The position numbers and the translations under genes were made by a program. From contig NZ_CP012573.1 of NCBI RefSeq assembly GCF_001280205.1, positions 558,001 through 622,000 on the forward strand: a DNA stretch of 64,000 nt, read 5' to 3'. Below the pieces are notes generated by a model. The model saw nothing but the letters and a program-made list of their open reading frames with translations, was not told the DNA's origin and did not search any database. Below, piece after piece: positions 1-8,208 of this stretch; positions within the stretch are counted from its first letter, which is position 1; the number at the start of each line of letters is the position of its first letter. This DNA is from Clavibacter capsici. GTDB lineage: Bacteria > Actinomycetota > Actinomycetes > Actinomycetales > Microbacteriaceae.

Positions 1-1584
1 CAGGGGCGCGGGTCCCGTGCCGAGGTTCACCCAGCACTCGAGCGCGCCGCGGCGGAACGCCAGCACGTCGGGCGGCGACGCCAGCCAGACCAGCGGCTCG
101 GTCGGCACGACGAGCGCGCGGCGGGCGGCGAGCAGCCGCCGGTAGTGTCGCAGGGTCGACGCGGGATCCGCCTCCTGGCGCTCGACGGTCAGCTCCGCCC
201 AGGAGCCCGGCTGCGGCAGCCACGGCTCCGCGCCGCCGTCGCCGGCCGGGTCCGAGAACCCGTAGGGCAAGGCGGTGCCCGACCAGGGCAGCGGCACCCG
301 GGAGCCGTCCCGCCCGGGGTCGGTGCCGCCGGAGCGGTGGTGGATCGGGTCCCGCCGCCGCGCGTCCGGCAGGTCCTCCACCTCGTGCAGCCCCAGCTCC
401 TCGCCGAAGTAGACGTAGGCGACGCCGGGCAGGGCCATCGTCAGCGTGACGGCGGCGCGGGCGCGGCGGCGGCCGAGCGCGTGATCCACCGGGTCGACCC
501 CGAAGCGCGCCCGCTGCTGCTCGTTCGACGCCCGGACCTCCGGCTGCTCCCGGCCGTACCGGGTCGCCTGGCGCACGACGTCGTGGTTGGTCAGCGCCCA
601 CGCGCTCGGCGCCCCCGACAGCGCGGCCTTCGCCAGCCCGTCGTCGATCACCCGCCGCCAGGGCCCGGCCCGGAAGGTCACGTGCAGCGGCTCGAACTCG
701 AAGGCGGTGTGCAGCTCGTCGGGCCGCAGGTAGAGCGGCAGCCGCTCGGGCCGCGCGACCCACGCCTCGGCGACGAAGACGCGCGGCGGATCGTAGGAGT
801 CGGCGACCCGGCGCCACTCCCGGTAGACGTCGTGCACCTCGTCCTGGTCCCAGCCGGGGTGCGCCTCCGTGCGCCGGTCGGCGCCGAGCCCGTCCGGCAG
901 GCCCTCGGCCTTGGCGAGGCCGTGCGCGACGTCGACGCGGAAGCCGTCGACCCCGCGGTCGAACCAGAAGCGGAGCACGTCGACGAACTCCGCGCGCACC
1001 TCCGGGCTCGTCCAGTCGAGGTCGGGCTGCTCGGGGGCGAACATGTGCAGGTACCAGGCGCCGGGGCGGCCGTCGGGATCCGTGGTGCGGGTCCACGCCG
1101 GGCCCCGGAAGCAGCTCTCCCAGTCGTTCGGCGGCAGCTCGCCGTCGGCACCCCTCCCCTCGCGGAAGAGGTAGCGCGCGCGGGCGGCGGGATCCCCGGC
1201 GAGCGCCTGCCGGAACCAGGGGTGGGCGTCGGAGGTGTGGTTCGGGACGATGTCGAGCAGCACGCGCAGGCCGAGGTCGTGGGCCTCGGCGATGAGGGCC
1301 TCCGCCTCGGCGAGCGTGCCGGACGTCGGATCCACGTCGCGGTAGTCGGACACGTCGTAGCCGGCGTCGACCATGGGCGACGGGTACCAGGGGTTCACCC
1401 AGATCGCGTCGACGCCGAGCGCGGCGAGGTACGGCAGGCGCGCGCGGAGGCCCGCGATGTCGCCGATCCCGTCGCCGTCCCCGTCGGCGAAGCTGCGCAG
1501 GAGCACCTGGTAGATCGTGGCGCTGCGCCACCAGGCGGCGTCCGCGCGGGGCGGGACGGGCACGGAGCGGGGGCTGGTGTCCAT
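1..1584 (-). CDS. GH13 alpha-glucosidase (3' end outside window)
   Basis: Cytoplasmic-type glycoside hydrolase of family GH13, probably an alpha-glucosidase or oligo-1,6-glucosidase releasing glucose from maltose/isomaltose-type oligosaccharides. All four GH13 signature regions are readable: LLDIVPNHTS (about residue 105), GFRVDVAHG with the nucleophile Asp (about 214), VFVAEAW with the acid/base Glu (about 270) and LTNHD (about 330). There is no signal peptide. The ATG follows a short GC-rich region at 1585-1731. 528 codons are inside the window and no stop is reached, so the C-terminus is missing. Substrate specificity cannot be read from sequence alone; trehalose synthase or sucrose-active relatives share this fold. 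Confidence 0.88.
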   Translation of the reverse strand, partial: MDTSPRSVPVPPRADAAWWRSATIYQVLLRSFADGDGDGIGDIAGLRARLPYLAALGVDAIWVNPWYPSPMVDAGYDVSDYRDVDPTSGTLAEAEALIAEAHDLGLRVLLDIVPNHTSDAHPWFRQALAGDPAARARYLFREGRGADGELPPNDWESCFRGPAWTRTTDPDGRPGAWYLHMFAPEQPDLDWTSPEVRAEFVDVLRFWFDRGVDGFRVDVAHGLAKAEGLPDGLGADRRTEAHPGWDQDEVHDVYREWRRVADSYDPPRVFVAEAWVARPERLPLYLRPDELHTAFEFEPLHVTFRAGPWRRVIDDGLAKAALSGAPSAWALTNHDVVRQATRYGREQPEVRASNEQQRARFGVDPVDHALGRRRARAAVTLTMALPGVAYVYFGEELGLHEVEDLPDARRRDPIHHRSGGTDPGRDGSRVPLPWSGTALPYGFSDPAGDGGAEPWLPQPGSWAELTVERQEADPASTLRHYRRLLAARRALVVPTEPLVWLASPPDVLAFRRGALECWVNLGTGPAPL

Positions 1585-1731
1585 GGGGGCCCTTCGGTGC
1601 GGGGGCGGGCGGAGGCTCCGTGGCTCGCGGCCCGGGACCGGGTCGCCGGGCAGCGTCCGCGGCGGTCGGTCCGGTCATCCCACCGTACGCGCGGGCCGGC
1701 CCGGAGTCGCGGGCCGCGGCGCCGCGGATGA

Positions 1732-1771
1732 GGGAAGGCCCCGCGGATCGGATGATCCGCGGGGCCTTCCC
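1732..1771 (-). terminator. Perfect 18-bp stem terminator after alcohol dehydrogenase
   Basis: Arms 1732-1749 and 1754-1771 are exact reverse complements, joined by a 4-nt loop (1750-1753). The hairpin lies 20 nt past the dehydrogenase stop on the minus strand. There is no T-run on either side, as is usual for actinobacterial hairpins. It also insulates the glucosidase gene from read-through. Confidence 0.75.
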
Positions 1772-1790
1772 GGTGCACGTGGTGTGCGGA

Positions 1791-2837
1791 CTACGCGAAC
1801 GTCTTCGCGTCGATGACGAAGCGGTAGCGCACGTCGGACTTGAGGACGCGCTCGTAGGCCTCGTTGATCTGCTCGGCCGAGATGAGCTCGGTCTCGGGCA
1901 GAATGCCGTGCTCGGCGCAGAAGTCCAGCATCTCCTGCGTCTCGGCGATGCCGCCGATCATGGAGCCGGCCCAGCTGCGGCGCGCGGGGATGAGCGCGAA
2001 CGCGGGGATCTCGAGCGGCTCCGACGGGGCGCCGACGTTGACCAGCGTGCCGTCGATCGCGAGCAGGCCGATGTACTTCGACATGTCGAGCTTCGCGGAG
2101 ACGGTGTTGATGATCAGGTCGAACGAGCCCGCGAGCTCGGTGAACGTCGCGTCGTCGGCGGTGGCGTAGTAGTCCTCGGCGCCGAAGCGGAGGCCGTCCT
2201 CCTTCTTGGAGAGCGTCTGCGAGAGCACGGTGACGTCGGCGCCCATGGCGGCGGCGATCTTCACGGCCATGTGGCCGAGGCCGCCCATGCCGACCACGGC
2301 GACCTTCGTGCCGGGGCCCGCGTTCCAGTGGCGCAGCGGCGAGTAGGTGGTGATGCCGGCGCAGAGCAGCGGCGCGACCTTCTCGACGTCGAGGGACTCG
2401 GGGACGCGGAGCACGAAGTCCTCGTCGACGACGACGGCCTCGGAGTAGCCGCCCTGCGTGATGGTGCCGTCGGCCGGGTCGGTGCCGCCGTAGGTCTGGA
2501 TGTTGCCCTTCAGGCAGTACTGCTCCTGGCCGGCCTTGCACTGCTCGCACTCCTTGCAGGAGTTGACCATGCAGCCGACGCCGACGAGGTCGCCGACCTT
2601 GTGCTTGGAGACCTCGGAGCCGACCTCGGTGACGCGGCCGACGATCTCGTGGCCCACGACCTGCGGGTACTGGATGGGGCCCCACTCGCCGCGGACGGTG
2701 TGGATGTCGGAGTGGCAGACGCCGGAGTAGGCGATGTCGATGGAGACGTCCTTCGGGCCGACGTCGCGGCGCTCGATGGTGGTCTTGGTGATGGGGTCGG
2801 TGGCGGACGTGGCCGCGTAGGCGTTGACGGTGCGCAT
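1791..2837 (-). CDS. NAD(P)-dependent zinc alcohol dehydrogenase (CAD/YahK type)
   Basis: Medium-chain dehydrogenase of 348 aa that should interconvert alcohols and aldehydes with NAD(P)H. Catalytic zinc ligands are visible as C41 in GVCHSD and H63-E64 in VGHE. Structural zinc ligands are C94, C97, C100 and C108. The Rossmann motif GMGGLG follows at about residue 180. Length and order match the cinnamyl-alcohol-dehydrogenase/YahK branch, whose members are usually broad aldehyde reductases. A ribosome site (AAGGAGAA on the minus strand) precedes the ATG. It is transcribed alone and divergently from the carboxylesterase. Confidence 0.9.
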   Translation of the reverse strand: MRTVNAYAATSATDPITKTTIERRDVGPKDVSIDIAYSGVCHSDIHTVRGEWGPIQYPQVVGHEIVGRVTEVGSEVSKHKVGDLVGVGCMVNSCKECEQCKAGQEQYCLKGNIQTYGGTDPADGTITQGGYSEAVVVDEDFVLRVPESLDVEKVAPLLCAGITTYSPLRHWNAGPGTKVAVVGMGGLGHMAVKIAAAMGADVTVLSQTLSKKEDGLRFGAEDYYATADDATFTELAGSFDLIINTVSAKLDMSKYIGLLAIDGTLVNVGAPSEPLEIPAFALIPARRSWAGSMIGGIAETQEMLDFCAEHGILPETELISAEQINEAYERVLKSDVRYRFVIDAKTFA

Positions 2838-2990
2838 GGGTTCTCCTTGTGCTGACCGGTGGGGGAGGGGAGGGATCGGGTCGATCCGGCCGCGCCCTCT
2901 TCGGATGCGGTGCGCCTACGACGCTACGCCCGCGGGAGCGGTTCCCCGAAACCGCCCGGATTTTCCTCGGCTGCCGGATAGCGTGGCGTG

Positions 2991-4409
2991 ATGCCCGCAC
3001 CCACCGTCCCCGGCCCGACCCCGACGCGATCCGGGCCCGTGACAGGGCTGCGGGATGGCGACGTGATCCGGTACCTCGGAATCCCCTACGCGACGGCCGG
3101 GCGCGGCGAGCCGCCGGTGCCCGCGGTGCCCGCGCGCGGATCCGACGGCCGGCCGGTCGTGCTGGCGGCCGTGACGCCGGCGCCCGCGTGCCCGCAGCCG
3201 TCGTCGCGGATCCTCGACACGCTCATGCAGGGCGCCCTCGACGGCCTCGCGCGGTCCGAGGACTGCCAGCGGCTCTCGATCACGCTGCCCGCCGACCTCG
3301 CGCCCGGCGAGACGCTGCCCGTCATCGCGTGGTTCCACGGCGGCGGGTACACGACGGGCGCGGGCGACCTCGCGATCCACGATCCGCGGGCGCTCGTCGT
3401 CGAGCAGCGCGTGATCGTGGCGGCGGTGACCGCGCGGCTCGGCCTGCTCGGCTTCGGCGGCGGCGGATCCGGCCCGCGACGCCCGCACGACGGCCCGCCC
3501 GCGAACCTCGGCCTCCTCGACCAGGTCGAGGCGCTGCGCTGGATGCACGAGTCCATCGCGGCGTTCGGCGGCGACCCCGACGCCGTCACCGCGATGGGCC
3601 AGTCCGCCGGCGGCGACGCGATCCTCCACCTCATGATCAGCGACGGCGCCCGCCACCTCTTCCGCCGGGCGATCGTGCAGAGCCCGCCGGTGGGGATCAC
3701 GGGCGGGCGCGAGCGCATGTTCCGGGCGATGGCGCGCGCGACCCGGTCTCTGTCGTCGGACGCCCCGCTCGACGGGGTGCTGCGGCGGCAGGCGCGGGCC
3801 GAGCGCGCGTCGTGGGCGTCGGGGATCCGCGCGGGCCTGCCGTGGGGGCCGCGCTACGGTCACGCGCCGCTCCCCGCCGAGGCCGACCGCGACGCCGCGT
3901 GGCGGGAGGTCGCGCCCGACGTCGACCTCCTCATCGGCACCACGCGCGACGAGACCGCGATGTACCTGCCCGCGCTCCCGGTCATCGCGCCGCTCCTGCG
4001 CGTGCCCGTCGTCGGCCGGGCCCTGCGGGCGCTCCTGATGCGCGCGGTGGTGGGGCCCACCACGCGCCGCGTCTACGCGCGGCCCGTCGCCGCGTTCGTC
4101 GCGCGGCACCGGAGGGCGGGCGGCCGGGCCGTGCGCTACGTCCTCCGGCAGGCGCCTGCGTCGAGCCCCATCGGCGCCGGGCACACGTCCGACGTCCCGC
4201 TGGTCCTCGGCACGCGCGAGGCCTGGACGCGGATGCGGCTCGTGCCCCCGGAGGCGTGGCCGGAGGTCGCCGCCCGCGGCCGGGCCGTGCGACGGGTGTG
4301 GGCCGACTTCGCGCGCACGGGCGAGGTCGCGCCCGACGCGGACGCGCGCGCCTGCGGCATGCGCTTCGACCGGGGCCGAGCACCCGCGTCGTCCGCCGTC
4401 CCGGCCTGA
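2991..4409 (+). CDS. Carboxylesterase type B family protein
   Basis: Alpha/beta hydrolase of the carboxylesterase/lipase type B family, predicted to cleave carboxylic esters. The oxyanion-hole motif WFHGGGY is at about residue 117 and the nucleophile elbow GQSAGG at about 204. A late GAGHTSDVP segment near residue 398 probably carries the catalytic His. The N-terminal RYLGIPYA is the usual family opening (YxGIPYA). At 472 aa it is slightly short for the family, and no signal peptide is seen. A GTG directly precedes the ATG. TAGCGT at 2979-2984 lies 6 nt before the ATG, which suggests a leaderless message. Confidence 0.85.
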   Translation: MPAPTVPGPTPTRSGPVTGLRDGDVIRYLGIPYATAGRGEPPVPAVPARGSDGRPVVLAAVTPAPACPQPSSRILDTLMQGALDGLARSEDCQRLSITLPADLAPGETLPVIAWFHGGGYTTGAGDLAIHDPRALVVEQRVIVAAVTARLGLLGFGGGGSGPRRPHDGPPANLGLLDQVEALRWMHESIAAFGGDPDAVTAMGQSAGGDAILHLMISDGARHLFRRAIVQSPPVGITGGRERMFRAMARATRSLSSDAPLDGVLRRQARAERASWASGIRAGLPWGPRYGHAPLPAEADRDAAWREVAPDVDLLIGTTRDETAMYLPALPVIAPLLRVPVVGRALRALLMRAVVGPTTRRVYARPVAAFVARHRRAGGRAVRYVLRQAPASSPIGAGHTSDVPLVLGTREAWTRMRLVPPEAWPEVAARGRAVRRVWADFARTGEVAPDADARACGMRFDRGRAPASSAVPA

Positions 4410-4453
4410 ATCCGACGGATGCGGCCCCGGGCCCCGGATGTGAGGATGTGGAC

Positions 4454-4954
4454 ATGGGGGACGAGGGTGCGGGGGACGGGCCGGCGATCCACGGTCCGGC
4501 GTGGGAGCGGACGGTGCTGCTGCTGGTGCCGCCGAACGACGTGGACGAGGTGCACGAGTCGGTCGACGACTTCTGGCGCCTGAACGCCGACCTGGGCGAC
4601 GCGGAGCGCATCCGCTTCGAGACCGCCCTGGTCGAGCTCGCCGGGAACGTCATCGAGCACGCCGAGGGGAACGAGCGGCTGCTGTGCGAGCTCACGCTCC
4701 AGCGCACGGCGACGGCGCTGGAGGCGGTGCTCAGCGACAGCGGCGCCGAGGTCCGCGTCCCGTTCCGCGCGATGATGCCGGATCCCGAGGAGATGGCCGA
4801 GTCCGGGCGCGGCGTCGCGATGATCGAGCTGCTGATGGACGACTTCACCTACGAGCGCGACCCGGACGGCAACAGGTGGCGCCTCGTGATGCGCCTCCCC
4901 GAGGAGCTCCAGCGCGACCACCACGTCGCCGTGGGCGGTGACGGCCCGACCTGA
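4454..4954 (+). CDS. RsbW-type anti-sigma factor / serine kinase (HATPase)
   Basis: A 166-aa single-domain GHKL ATPase of the RsbW/SpoIIAB type. The N-box is visible as ETALVELAGNVIEHA (about residues 55-69), and the glycine-rich ATP lid as ESGRGVAMIELLMDD (about 115-129). Family members bind and inhibit a sigma factor, or phosphorylate an anti-sigma antagonist. No sigma factor or STAS antagonist is adjacent, so the partner is unknown. The ATG at 4454 was chosen because the domain begins about 16 residues later. GAGGAT at 4442-4447 is 6 nt upstream and could be the -10 of a leaderless transcript. Confidence 0.82.
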   Translation: MGDEGAGDGPAIHGPAWERTVLLLVPPNDVDEVHESVDDFWRLNADLGDAERIRFETALVELAGNVIEHAEGNERLLCELTLQRTATALEAVLSDSGAEVRVPFRAMMPDPEEMAESGRGVAMIELLMDDFTYERDPDGNRWRLVMRLPEELQRDHHVAVGGDGPT

Positions 4955-5047
4955 CGCCGGCCGGATCCGCTCGCGCCCCGCATGTCAAGGGGGTAGGCGC
5001 GGCCCCGTCCGCGGAGTCGGCTCGACCCACCGACGGAGGGGAACGAC

Positions 5048-6196
5048 ATGCGAGCGATGGTCTACCGAGGGCCCTACCGGATCCGCGTGGAGGAGAAGGA
5101 CATCCCCCGCATCGAGCACCCGAACGACGCGATCGTCCGCGTCACCCGGGCGGCGATCTGCGGATCCGACCTGCACCTGTACCACGGGCTCCTCCCGGAC
5201 ACGCGCGTCGGCACGACCTTCGGCCACGAGTTCATCGGCGTCGTGCACGAGGTCGGCTCGTCGGTCGAGAGCCTGTCCGTGGGCGACCGCGTGATGGTGC
5301 CGTTCAACATCTACTGCGGATCCTGCTTCTTCTGCGCCCGCGGCCTCTACTCGAACTGCCACAACGTGAACCCGAACGCCACGGCGGTCGGCGGCATCTA
5401 CGGCTACTCGCACACCACGGGCGGCTACGACGGCGGCCAGGCGGAGTACGTGCGCGTGCCGTTCGCGGACGTGGGCCCGATGGTGATCCCCGCGGACATC
5501 CACGACGAGGACGCGCTGCTCATGACGGACGCGCTCAGCACCGGCTACTTCGGCGCGCAGCTCGGCGACATCGTCGAGGGCGACACCGTGGCCGTGCTCG
5601 GCGCGGGACCGGTCGGTCTCTACGCCGCGCGCTCGGCGTGGTTCATGGGCGCCGGCCGCGTCATCGTCGTCGACCAGCTCGACTACCGGCTCCGGATGGC
5701 CGAGACCTTCGCGCACGCGGAGACGCTCGACTTCTCGGCCGTGAAGGACACCGTGCTGGAGCTCAAGCGGATGACCGACGGGCTCGGCGCCGACGTCGTC
5801 ATCGACGCGGTGGGCGCGGAGGCCGACGGGCACGCGCTGCACCAGATCACGGGCACGAAGGTCAAGGTGCAGGGCGGATCCCCGGTGGCGCTCAACTGGG
5901 CGATCGACGGCGTGCGCAAGGGCGGCACCGTGAGCGTCATGGGCGCCTACGGGCCGGTGCCCGCCGCGATCAAGTTCGGCGACGCCGTGAACAAGGGCAT
6001 CACGATGCGGATGAACCAGGCGCCCGTGAAGCGGCAGTGGCCGCGGCTCATGGAGCACATCCGGGCGGGGCACCTCACGCCGCGGGACATCGTCACGCAC
6101 CGGATCCCGCTCGAGCACATCGCGGAGGGGTACCACGTGTTCTCCGCGAAGCTCGACGACTGCGTCAAGACCGTCATCACGTTCGACCACGAGTAG
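5048..6196 (+). CDS. Zinc-dependent dehydrogenase (formaldehyde/threonine dehydrogenase-like)
   Basis: Medium-chain zinc dehydrogenase of 382 aa resembling glutathione-independent formaldehyde dehydrogenases. Catalytic zinc ligands C38 (ICGSD) and H60-E61 (GHE), structural zinc ligands C90, C93, C96 and C104, and the NAD-binding GAGPVG at about residue 187 are all visible. The insertion around residues 115-135 is also found in formaldehyde-dehydrogenase-like members. A strong ribosome site (GGAGGGGAACGAC) precedes the ATG. Substrate is not determinable; a role in aldehyde detoxification is likely. The next gene starts 9 nt downstream and is probably co-transcribed. Confidence 0.87.
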   Translation: MRAMVYRGPYRIRVEEKDIPRIEHPNDAIVRVTRAAICGSDLHLYHGLLPDTRVGTTFGHEFIGVVHEVGSSVESLSVGDRVMVPFNIYCGSCFFCARGLYSNCHNVNPNATAVGGIYGYSHTTGGYDGGQAEYVRVPFADVGPMVIPADIHDEDALLMTDALSTGYFGAQLGDIVEGDTVAVLGAGPVGLYAARSAWFMGAGRVIVVDQLDYRLRMAETFAHAETLDFSAVKDTVLELKRMTDGLGADVVIDAVGAEADGHALHQITGTKVKVQGGSPVALNWAIDGVRKGGTVSVMGAYGPVPAAIKFGDAVNKGITMRMNQAPVKRQWPRLMEHIRAGHLTPRDIVTHRIPLEHIAEGYHVFSAKLDDCVKTVITFDHE

Positions 6197-6205
6197 GAGC
6201 AGGCC

Positions 6206-6763
6206 ATGCCGTACCGCGCGAGCGACCACCACCGTCCCATCGACGCCGACGCGCTCCGGGCCCGGATCCCCGGCTGGGGCGCCGACCTCGACCACGCCGA
6301 CCGCCCCGCGTTCCCGCGCGAGCGCACCGACCTCGTCTCGGGCGCGCACTGGGACATGCCCGAGCACCAGCCGGAGCTCGTGCCCCGGGAGCGCTCCATC
6401 GAGCACACCGAGCTGCCGCCCGTGTTCGGCACGGTCGCGCCGCTGCACGGCGTCTCGGGCGCGATCCGCCGCTACGCCTACGCCACCTTCAGCGAGGGCC
6501 GCTCCGTGCACTGGCTGCTGCTGATGCTCGGCGACCGGGTGGACGCGGCGGGCGCGCACCTCGGATCCCTCGTCACCCGGCACCCGGACGACCCGCTCAC
6601 CGAGACGGGCATCCTCACCGAGGGCGGGCATCACCCGATCTCGTCGCGCTTCGGGCGCGGGCGGGCGGACATGGAGCACATGTGGATGGACCCGCTGATC
6701 GTGGGCGCGTGGCCGATCGCCGCGGTGGCCGTGCTGTTCGCGGTGCGGCGGAGGCGGCGCTGA
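6206..6763 (+). CDS. Hypothetical protein with C-terminal membrane anchor
   Basis: 185 aa with no recognised enzyme motif. The N-terminal two thirds is soluble and rich in His, Asp, Arg and Pro. Near the C-terminus a hydrophobic stretch (IVGAWPIAAVAVLFAV) followed by six arginines looks like a tail anchor with a cytoplasmic positive end. It starts 9 nt after the preceding zinc dehydrogenase, behind a GGAG ribosome site, which suggests one operon. The pairing implies a function linked to that dehydrogenase, but that is inference only. Confidence 0.72.
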   Translation: MPYRASDHHRPIDADALRARIPGWGADLDHADRPAFPRERTDLVSGAHWDMPEHQPELVPRERSIEHTELPPVFGTVAPLHGVSGAIRRYAYATFSEGRSVHWLLLMLGDRVDAAGAHLGSLVTRHPDDPLTETGILTEGGHHPISSRFGRGRADMEHMWMDPLIVGAWPIAAVAVLFAVRRRRR

Positions 6764-6787
6764 GCGGGGGCGGCGGATCCGGCCGGG

Positions 6788-7258
6788 TCAGTCGATCTGC
6801 ACCCGCCGCGGCCCCGCCCCGCGGTCGCCCAGCGCGTCGTCCGGGTTGAGGAGGCCGCACGCCCGCATCGACAGGCAGCCGCAGCCGATGCACCCCGTGA
6901 GCTCGCGCTCCAGCCGCTCGATGCCCTGGCGTCGCTCCTCGAGCAGGCGCTTCCAGCGGCGCGAGGCGCGCTGCCAGTCGGCGTGGCTCGGCGGGCGGTC
7001 GAGCGGCACGTCGTCGAAGGTGGCCTGCACGTCGGCGAGCGGGATCCCGAGGCGCTTCGCCACCGTGATCAGCGACACCCGCCGCAGCATGTGCCGCGCG
7101 TACCGGCGCTGGTTGCCCGCGGTGCGCTCGGCGGCGATGAGGCCGAGGTCCTCGTAGAAGCGGAGGGCGGAGGCGGCGACTCCCGTGCGCCTGGTCATCT
7201 CGCCGACCGTGAGCAGCTCGTCGGGCGCGTGCCGCGGCGCCGCCTGCGCATCCGCCAT
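6788..7258 (-). CDS. soxR: Redox-sensing MerR-family regulator SoxR
   Basis: A 156-aa MerR-family activator. The N-terminal winged helix (LTVGEMTRRTGVAASALRFYE) is followed by a long dimerisation helix. The four cysteines C123, C126, C128 and C134 form the CX2CXCX5C pattern that binds the SoxR [2Fe-2S] cluster. Oxidation of the cluster by redox-cycling compounds or superoxide activates transcription. The gene is divergent from fdxA, and an SoxR-type palindrome lies in the spacer between them (7278-7295). Length and cysteine spacing match the family exactly. Confidence 0.95.
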   Translation of the reverse strand: MADAQAAPRHAPDELLTVGEMTRRTGVAASALRFYEDLGLIAAERTAGNQRRYARHMLRRVSLITVAKRLGIPLADVQATFDDVPLDRPPSHADWQRASRRWKRLLEERRQGIERLERELTGCIGCGCLSMRACGLLNPDDALGDRGAGPRRVQID

Positions 7259-7273
7259 GACCGCTCCTCCCGA

Positions 7274-7304
7274 TTGACCTCAAGGGTACGTGAGGTTCTA
7301 ACGT
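7274..7304 (+). promoter_or_regulatory. SoxR-controlled promoter of fdxA
   Basis: The 18-bp sequence CCTCAAGGGTACGTGAGG (7278-7295) matches the known SoxR box CCTCAAGTTAACTTGAGG at 14 of 18 positions, with both outer arms intact. It sits between a -35 TTGACC (7274-7279) and a -10 TAACGT (7299-7304). Those elements are separated by 19 bp, the over-long spacing that MerR-family activators require. The site faces fdxA and also lies just upstream of soxR, so it may mediate autoregulation. Confidence 0.82.
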
Positions 7305-7311
7305 GGACACC

Positions 7312-7368
7312 ATGCGCATCACCGCCCCCGCCGTCGCGACGGCCCCCACCCGTGAGGACGCCCTGTGA
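7312..7368 (+). CDS. Possible 18-codon leader peptide, probably leaderless
   Basis: An ATG at 7312 opens an 18-codon frame ([18 protein letters not shown]) whose TGA at 7366-7368 overlaps the GTG start of fdxA as GTGA. The ATG is 7 nt after the predicted -10 of the SoxR promoter, so it would lie at or near the transcript 5' end. This suggests a leaderless upstream frame coupling translation to fdxA. The peptide has no recognisable similarity and may simply be a coupling device. Chance occurrence cannot be excluded. Confidence 0.4.
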   Translation: MRITAPAVATAPTREDAL

Positions 7369-7691
7369 CCTACGTGATCGCCCTCCCGTGCGTCGACGTG
7401 AAGGACCGCGCCTGCATCGACGAGTGCCCCGTCGACTGCATCTACGAGGGCGAGCGCTCCCTCTACATCCACCCCGACGAGTGCGTGGACTGCGGTGCGT
7501 GCGAGCCGGTCTGCCCGGTCGAGGCCATCTACTACGAGGACGACCTGCCCGAGAAGTGGTCGGACTACTACACGGCGAACGTCGAGTTCTTCGCCGACCT
7601 GGGCTCGCCCGGCGGCGCCACGAAGATCGGCGTCGTGCCGAAGGACCACCCCGTCATCGCCGTGCTCCCGCCCCAGGGCGACCACGCGTGA
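7365..7691 (+). CDS. fdxA: Seven-iron ferredoxin FdxA
   Basis: A 108-aa bacterial ferredoxin carrying one [3Fe-4S] and one [4Fe-4S] cluster. Cysteines are seen at C9, C17 and C21 plus C25 in the first half, and as [12 protein letters not shown] in the second. The sequence follows actinobacterial FdxA closely from MTYVIA to the KW(S)DYY segment. It transfers low-potential electrons in the cytosol. The GTG start has GTGAGG 7 nt upstream. Placement behind the SoxR box indicates induction by redox-cycling stress. Its stop overlaps the flavin reductase start by GTGA. Confidence 0.93.
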   Translation: MTYVIALPCVDVKDRACIDECPVDCIYEGERSLYIHPDECVDCGACEPVCPVEAIYYEDDLPEKWSDYYTANVEFFADLGSPGGATKIGVVPKDHPVIAVLPPQGDHA

Positions 7692-8182
7692 GCGCCGACC
7701 CCGACCTCTTCAAGGCCGCGTTCCGCGGGCACCCCGCGGGCGTCGCGCTCATCACGGCGCGCACCGCCGAGGGCCCGTCCGGCCTCACCGCGTCGAGCGT
7801 CGCGTCGCTGTCGGCGGACCCGCCCGCCCTCTCGTTCTCGGTGACGCGCGCCACCGGATCCGCCGGCGCGATCCTCGGGGCCGACACCTACCTCGTGCAC
7901 CTGCTCGCCGGGCAGCACGCCGCGCTCGCCCGCGCGTTCGCCGTCTCCGGGTCGCCGCGCTTCACCGAGGAGCAGGGCTTCCAGGAGCTGCCGACCGGGG
8001 AGCCGCTGCTCGCCGACGCGCGCGCCGCGCTCCGCTGCCGCACCATCCAGACGGTGCCGGTCGGCGGATCCGTGCTGGTCGTCGCCGAGGTCCTCGACGT
8101 GATCCTGGGTGAGCCCGCCCCGCCGCTCGTCTACCGCGACCGCCGCTTCCACCTGCTCGAGGACGACCACCCGGAGCTCTGA
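7688..8182 (+). CDS. Flavin reductase family protein (FMN-binding split barrel)
   Basis: A 164-aa flavin:NAD(P)H reductase-like domain. The order [33 protein letters not shown] and the late R-x-F-H strand match flavin reductase split-barrel proteins, which bind FMN as dimers and supply reduced flavin to monooxygenases or reduce it for stress defence. The GTG start overlaps the fdxA stop (GTGA), so the two are translationally coupled and probably share SoxR control. An electron-transfer link between ferredoxin and this flavoprotein is plausible but unproven. Confidence 0.85.
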   Translation: MSADPDLFKAAFRGHPAGVALITARTAEGPSGLTASSVASLSADPPALSFSVTRATGSAGAILGADTYLVHLLAGQHAALARAFAVSGSPRFTEEQGFQELPTGEPLLADARAALRCRTIQTVPVGGSVLVVAEVLDVILGEPAPPLVYRDRRFHLLEDDHPEL

Positions 8183-8208
8183 GCCCGGGCGGCCGCCCTC
8201 CGTGGTCC

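Noticed and set aside
4991-4996. GGGTAG as a stress-sigma -10 element before the zinc dehydrogenase
   Set aside because: No matching GTTT-like -35 at the right distance; too weak to list as a promoter.
8187-8198. GGGCGGCCGCCC palindrome between convergent genes as a terminator
   Set aside because: Perfect but has no loop; it would form only a minimal hairpin.
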